NCBI GenBank assembly: GCA_963989385.1
Contig: OZ022509.1
Location: forward strand, 80,548,043-80,612,042
Direction: 5' to 3'
DNA: 64,000 nt
Source of the DNA: Ctena decussata
Lineage: Eukaryota > Mollusca > Bivalvia > Lucinida > Lucinidae
A program made the position numbers and the translations under genes. Each line of letters starts with the position of its first letter. Position 1 is the stretch's first letter. The notes under the pieces were generated by a model, which did no database searches, had not been told where the DNA came from, and was given only the letters and a program-made list of their open reading frames with translations. Shown here in pieces: positions 59,106-64,000 of the stretch.

Positions 59106-59207
59106 ATCAGCACACGGTTTCTATGCTAATACTGTCTATTTACTTGCGCAGCTTCAAACGGCCCTTTGGAAAGGTGAATTTCCAATATAAGGGGTGTTAG
59201 GTATAAT

Positions 59208-59443
59208 TGAGCCGCAAAACGAGAAAACCAACAAAGTGGTTGTGCGCCCAGCACAGACTAAGATCAGCCTGGGCGTCCGCCCAGTCTTATTAGACAATTC
59301 ACTAAGCGCTAAAGGGTAGCTAAAGGTTTAAGCTATCTCCATGCGGACACTGAAGACTCTGATCAGACTGAGCGGATGCCCAGGCTGATCTGTGTCTGTG
59401 CTGGGCACACAACCACTTTGTTTGTTTTTCGTGTCGCGGCTCA
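59208..59443. mobile_element. Foldback element, TGAGCCGCG family (full copy)
   Basis: Ends TGAGCCGCAAAACGAG and CGTGTCGCGGCTCA, 236 bp. Confidence 0.92.
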
Positions 59444-59760
59444 ATTTGTCTTTTAACTAATTCACCTTTAAAAATATCCAATATTTTAGGCAAACATATA
59501 CACTCTGATCAGACGCCAAATTATATGAATATGTCGTAGGGACACTTTATGCGTGTTGTGACTCACTGTAATAGATAGTTGTTTACTTATTTGTTATTTT
59601 CATTCCCATAATTTATACTGAAACATGAGCTATTGTCGCAGTGCTAAATGGAGTTTTGTGTATGAATATAATATAGAATTTAATAACCGGACACTATGCC
59701 AATTTTAACAAAAGAAATAAAATCTTTATTATCAGTATTATCAGTATCAATCCATTTCTT

Positions 59761-59844
59761 TAACTATTATTAATATTATTAACATTATTAACAGTATTAT
59801 TATAAGAATAATAATAATAATTATTATTATTATTATTATTATTA
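59761..59844. repeat. (TTA/TAA)n-rich tract
   Basis: Degenerate ATTATTAA text passing into AATAATAATAA, then (TTA)7. Confidence 0.9.
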
Positions 59845-59894
59845 CTGTTTATACATAGTAAGCATTATAACTATAATTCTTATGACCGCTCTCA

Positions 59895-60146
59895 GAATTA
59901 TTAGCGCAGTCGGTAGAGCACCTGACTCCTAAGTCAGAGGTCCTGGGTTCGATACCCGGTCTGGCCACATACTTTCGTTTCTTATTCCGCTGATTCAAGA
60001 AAGGCACTTGTCAGTTACTGGCGAAAGTATGTGCGCTTAATACTGGTTAACAGCTTAGGAGGTCTAAGCCGTGTGGTTAGGTTAATTGACCGTCCCGACT
60101 TGACCATAGCTGTTTACCATGGACGTCAAGCAACAAATCAATCAAT
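59895..60146 (+). mobile_element. tRNA-derived SINE with (ATCA)n tail (copy 2)
   Basis: Head TTAGCGCAGTCGGTAGAGCA, B-box GGGTTCGATACC; body ACATACTTTCGTTTC and GACGTCAAGCAACAAATC; tail ATCAATCAATCA. The anticodon loop is one base short, so this is not a working tRNA. Confidence 0.9.
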
Positions 60147-60287
60147 CAATTATTGCTTTGAATTTTCTTCAGGATTTTTTCTTTTTCTTTCTCTTCTTCT
60201 TTTCTTCCTTCCTTCCATTCTTTCTTTCTATTTTCCTCTCTTTCTTTCACCTTAAAAGTATTTTAATGTATAATTTACAAACTAGAT

Positions 60288-60533
60288 CTGGTCCCGGAGT
60301 TATAAAACTTTTTTCATGCTCAACTCAGCTGAGCATGAAATTTTACCTCTTAATAAATAGCAAATTACTGATCAGTACAGTTGTTTTCTTGCTCAGTTTA
60401 GCTGGGTATGAAATTTTCTCTGCTTATGAATATGAAAATGCCAACATTAGTTGGCATTTTTATATTTATCAGCAGAGAAAATTTCATGCTCAGCTGAGTT
60501 GAGCACGAAAAATGTTTTATAACCTCGGGATCT
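60288..60533. mobile_element. Compound foldback element with TTATAAAAC ends
   Basis: Outer arms GGAGTTATAAAAC and TTTCATGCTCAACTCAGCTG; a second palindrome inside (CATGCTCAGCTGAG, ATGCCAACATTAGTTGGCAT). Confidence 0.82.
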
Positions 60534-61845
60534 GGATGATAAGCGCAAAGGTTATATACATGTACTACAACAAACTGCTGGCTGGCTTAAACATCAACAG
60601 TGGCTAACACTGCTAAACAAAAGTTTATATACAATTAAAACTGTATAGAAATATTAGTGATAATCATATTTCAATTCTCATATCGACGTTACCCCCGCAC
60701 CTCAGCGGAACTTATCCATAGCCGCAGTAACGGGGCGCCGAGCGTCCGTCCATAGAAATCTTAACGCAAACATATACTGAAAGGATTTAAAAACTTCCAC
60801 TTTTTATTGCTGGCTGCTGATCTGTTCACTCATGACAGTGTTGAATATTTAACGACAAAATGCTTGAAACTTATCAAATTTAAAGATTACTCAGTTTATT
60901 CGTATCATTTACTTAAATGACGTAGTAAAAGAGCGTTACGTCACTGAAATGAATAAGGCGATGCCAGCGTTATCTTATGCAAAACTCTTTTCGACCATAT
61001 CTTACTGCCTTAATATTGTGACGTCATCCACTTTGATTTGCAAATAGCATTGCGGATGATGCTGTCGCACAAAGCTTATTATGGAGACGCCGTCGACGTT
61101 AGTGAACGTCATGGTCTCTGGTTTTCAATCTCGGTTAGACGATTTTCTGACGGTCTTTTGGGCTTCCTGTAAACAGTGCACGTCGTCTGAGATTTTAAAA
61201 TGCCGTAATTAACACATAAAATTGTCACGCGACGCCACTTTTGAAATTTCAGCATTTATCTGGCCTAAAACTCTGCACCTGTTTGTGATATTTAGGCGCT
61301 GAAGGCTAAATAAAGCCACAGACCGAGTTCAAACTTCTAAAAATCAATTTGATATTGTAAGACAAATGTTTCACCAGAAAACTGTGTTCATGAAGCTATC
61401 CATCCTTATGTAAACGGTACTTAGAACACGAGGAGCAAGTGTTTTTCCTGACCGATTCGGTTGAACGATTTCAGATTCGGTATATTGATATAATCAGGTA
61501 TAAGAGAATATATATGTTGTAAAATTTTGGTGGACGTAGCTGCATTTATTTTTGAGATATTCAAAATTAATGGGTGGAAGATTTTAAATCCTTTCAGTAT
61601 AGATAGAATCTTTGATGGAATTGAGGCAGAGACAAGGGAATCTCAGGCTAGTTTTCAGATTATTTAATCTCATGCCAGGCTTATCAAGCATGAGACTTAA
61701 ATAGTTGGATAATACGAACCTGAAATTTCGTTGAGGTCTCAACACCATCACTGATCATTTTTTTCACCAACCATATTTAATAACACAACATCAACCTTTT
61801 TGTTCAACCTATTGCTATATACATTCAGGTTATTTTCTATTAATG
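60534..61845. other. Gene-free stretch
   Basis: No supported gene or clear repeat. Scattered GACGTC/CGTCGACG words near 61085-61110. Confidence 0.4.
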
Positions 61846-61880
<35 letters not shown>

Positions 61881-62075
61881 TTTCGAAATTATCAAAGCAT
61901 ACAAATTACATACATAAATATACAACCACATATTTGCCAAACTATACATTGTAATATGTCATATCGAAATGCAAATACAAAGTAACAAGTGTTGAGAGAG
62001 ACAGAGAGACAGAGAGAGACAGATTGTAGAGAGAGAGAGAGGGGAAGAAAGGGAGAGAGATAGAGATAGGAGAGA
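61846..62075. repeat. (GT)n microsatellite and GA-rich tract
   Basis: About 14 GT units at 61846-61873; GAGAGAGACAGAGAGACAGA-type text at 61994-62075. Confidence 0.92.
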
Positions 62076-62701
62076 CGCTTTCTGGAAGATAGAATAAAGC
62101 AAAGGAGATAACTATCATGTTAATTTCATCTTCTGCGTGCATTTTACAAAACTGACAGCTTCTCAAAAATCTACAGAAACATTTCCTGCACAGCATTCTG
62201 CAGGCAACCAACTAACATGCCATGTAGTAAGTGAACATGATTGGCCTATACTAAGCAATGATTGACAGACTGAGACAGCTTTCAGAGCATGGGCTGAGAC
62301 AACGGGCAAGGAGAGAAAAAGCTCGGACCGGGGTATTCTTGTCTGATGGGTGAGAAAAAGTACAAGTTCGACTGACCCCTTTTTAAAATTAAGAACAAGA
62401 ATAAAAACAGCAATCTTGCATGAAGCATTTGTTCTTTTAAGATCCGTATTTCTAAACTATTGGCGGTAACATGTTAAAAGTTAGAGAAATGGCTTGTTTT
62501 ATATTAACATCTGAAAAGTACCTCGCTCTCACATTAGAAGGTGTGGGCGATTTGAAGTTATATTTTATTGTGCTTTCTAGTAAGGCAAAAAAGACAAAGA
62601 AAGAAAGAAAGAAAGAAAGAGGAAAAACATGAGCAATGCAAATGAGTTAGCGTATTTATTCGGCTAGAAAGCGGTTCTTTTCTAGAGACGCAAAATAAAA
62701 A
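62076..62701. other. Gene-free stretch with (GAAA)n
   Basis: (GAAA)6 at about 62597-62621; nothing else supported. Confidence 0.5.
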
Positions 62702-62939
62702 TGAGCCGCGACACGAGAAAACCAACAAAGTGGTTGTGCGCACAGCGCAGACGCAGATCAGCTTGGGCATCCGCCTAGTCTGATCAGACTCTTGGCTGAG
62801 CGCTTAAAGGGTAGCTAAGGGTCTGAGCTACCTCCATGCGGGCAGCGAAGACTCTGATCAGACTGGGCGGATGCCCAGGCTGATCTGAGTCTGCGCTGGG
62901 CGCACAACCACATTGCTGGTTTTCTCGTGTCGCGGCTCA
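62702..62939. mobile_element. Foldback element, TGAGCCGCG family (best-preserved copy)
   Basis: Ends TGAGCCGCGACACGAGAAAA and its inverse; 238 bp with long, nearly uninterrupted arms. Confidence 0.95.
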
Positions 62940-64000
62940 AATATCTAAATATATGAAATTTTGCTTTGACATGTTTTTTTTTTTTTTCAAAAAGGATCCC
63001 CAAAATCTAGATCCGTCTTATAAGACGGATATAGATTTTTAGGATTGCTTTTAGTAGGGGAAAAGGTCATATAACTGAAATGCGGTACGAATGATTTATC
63101 GCGCTAAATTTTTATTCACTTACCGACAGTAGGATAATCCGCGGTCCTCCCTCTTCAACAGAAACCCACTTTATGCGAAACCCGCAAGACAGTGAACCGA
63201 AAAGATTTTTCAGCGAAAAGAAAAAATCGGGTGAAAAGTCACATGACTAATTTGCTTCCTCAAGTTACCAAAAATGATACTTGAAGAATAAGTACATCTT
63301 TTATATTTTGTTAAATTCACACTTTAAAATGACATTCGGTCGGCCTATTGAATGATGAAATTCAAAGTCTGTGACCCGCTGGGTTACTTCGATACTTGAG
63401 CCCGACTTGAAATCTTTTGGTCACGGATTTGAATCTCTTTTCGTATAACTGCAACGAGACTTTGATGTTAGCTCTTCCGTAGACTCAAAAGTAAAAAAAG
63501 AAAATACTTTTGAAAGCGTTTATAGACGTATATGGGAGAAACAATTAGTTCACGCTACCCTTAAATAAACAAAGCAATTGAAAAAGGAAAATAAAAAATA
63601 ACCTATGAACAAATCCGTGTAGGCATTGATTCTTAAAGACCATCTTCCTAAAATGACTGATATCTGTCGAAAAGGACGTAAAATCGCAAGGCATCCATTC
63701 ATACATCAAAATTTCTCTCTATTAGGAAAAATAGCTATTTTTTCGGTGTGTTGATCTGAACAAAAAAGATAAAGCTCCTGTCTCTCATTGACAGTACTAC
63801 CCTCTCTCTCTCTCTCTTCTCTCTCTTCTCTCTCCTCTCGCTCTTCTCTCCCTCTTCCCCCCCTCTCTCTCCTCTCTTTCCCCTCTCTCTCTCTGGAGCA
63901 AATGGCCAGTCTTATTTTCTGGAGCTCTGATAACTGAATGCTGATGGAAACGAGTTTGAAAAAAGGTACAGATACCTAATGGAAGATAATTTCCCGAAAA
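62940..64000. other. Gene-free right edge with a CT-rich tract
   Basis: A GATCCGTCTTATAAGACGGAT palindrome of the dispersed family at 63010-63032, and a (CT)-rich tract at 63800-63895. No supported gene. Confidence 0.5.

Noticed and set aside
59895..59970. Intact tRNA gene
   Set aside because: The anticodon loop is short and the sequence continues into a SINE body and ATCA tail; a second copy at 57990-58258 has the same body.

Overview
This is a stretch of animal nuclear DNA, most likely from a marine bivalve of the venerid type. The evidence is: spliced genes with GT-AG introns; a very high load of small foldback elements, tRNA-derived SINEs and minisatellites; NLR-like immune genes of the molluscan kind; and a 200-base run of N marking an assembly gap. 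The taxon is inferred from repeat style and protein character, not from a database match.

Two protein-coding genes can be supported. The first is a sodium-phosphate cotransporter of the PiT/SLC20 family on the minus strand, from the ATG at 56254 to the stop at 40325. Twelve coding exons chain together with consistent intron phase into about 557 codons. One of them (exon 7) needs a one-base frame correction, and exons 7-9, which encode the cytoplasmic loop, are less certain than the rest. The second is a large 3' exon of a NACHT-LRR (NLR-like) receptor on the plus strand (24394-26978). Its N-terminal exons are not visible.

Layout. 0.65-7.1 kb: a 44-bp minisatellite of roughly 145 units, interrupted once by a 114-bp insertion. 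8.1-9.9 kb: a decayed non-LTR retrotransposon. 10.4-10.6 kb: assembly gap and homopolymers. 12.0-12.8 kb: an 871-bp terminal-inverted-repeat element. 14.2-16.0 kb: the 3' part of a reverse-transcriptase element, whose 3' segment recurs inverted at 38.7-39.0 kb. 19.0-21.3 kb: a 41-bp minisatellite. 23.1-24.3 kb: a tandem duplication, one copy carrying a SINE, directly upstream of the NLR exon. 27-40 kb: repeats, including two short tandem arrays, a mariner-type deletion derivative and several foldback elements. 40.1-56.3 kb: the phosphate transporter, with most introns holding small transposons. 56.3-64 kb: SINEs, foldback elements and microsatellites.

Most of the non-genic sequence is transposon-derived. 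The commonest family is a foldback element with ends TGAGCCGCG/CGCGGCTCA, with ten recognisable full or internally shortened copies plus fragments. A second family, with ends TAGGGTCAAGTCGG, occurs four times near 50-54 kb. I found no operon, CRISPR array, intact tRNA or rRNA gene, and no sign of a novel defence system beyond the NLR gene. The most interesting items are the mobile hairpins, the transporter intron that is almost entirely a transposon, and the frame break in transporter exon 7.
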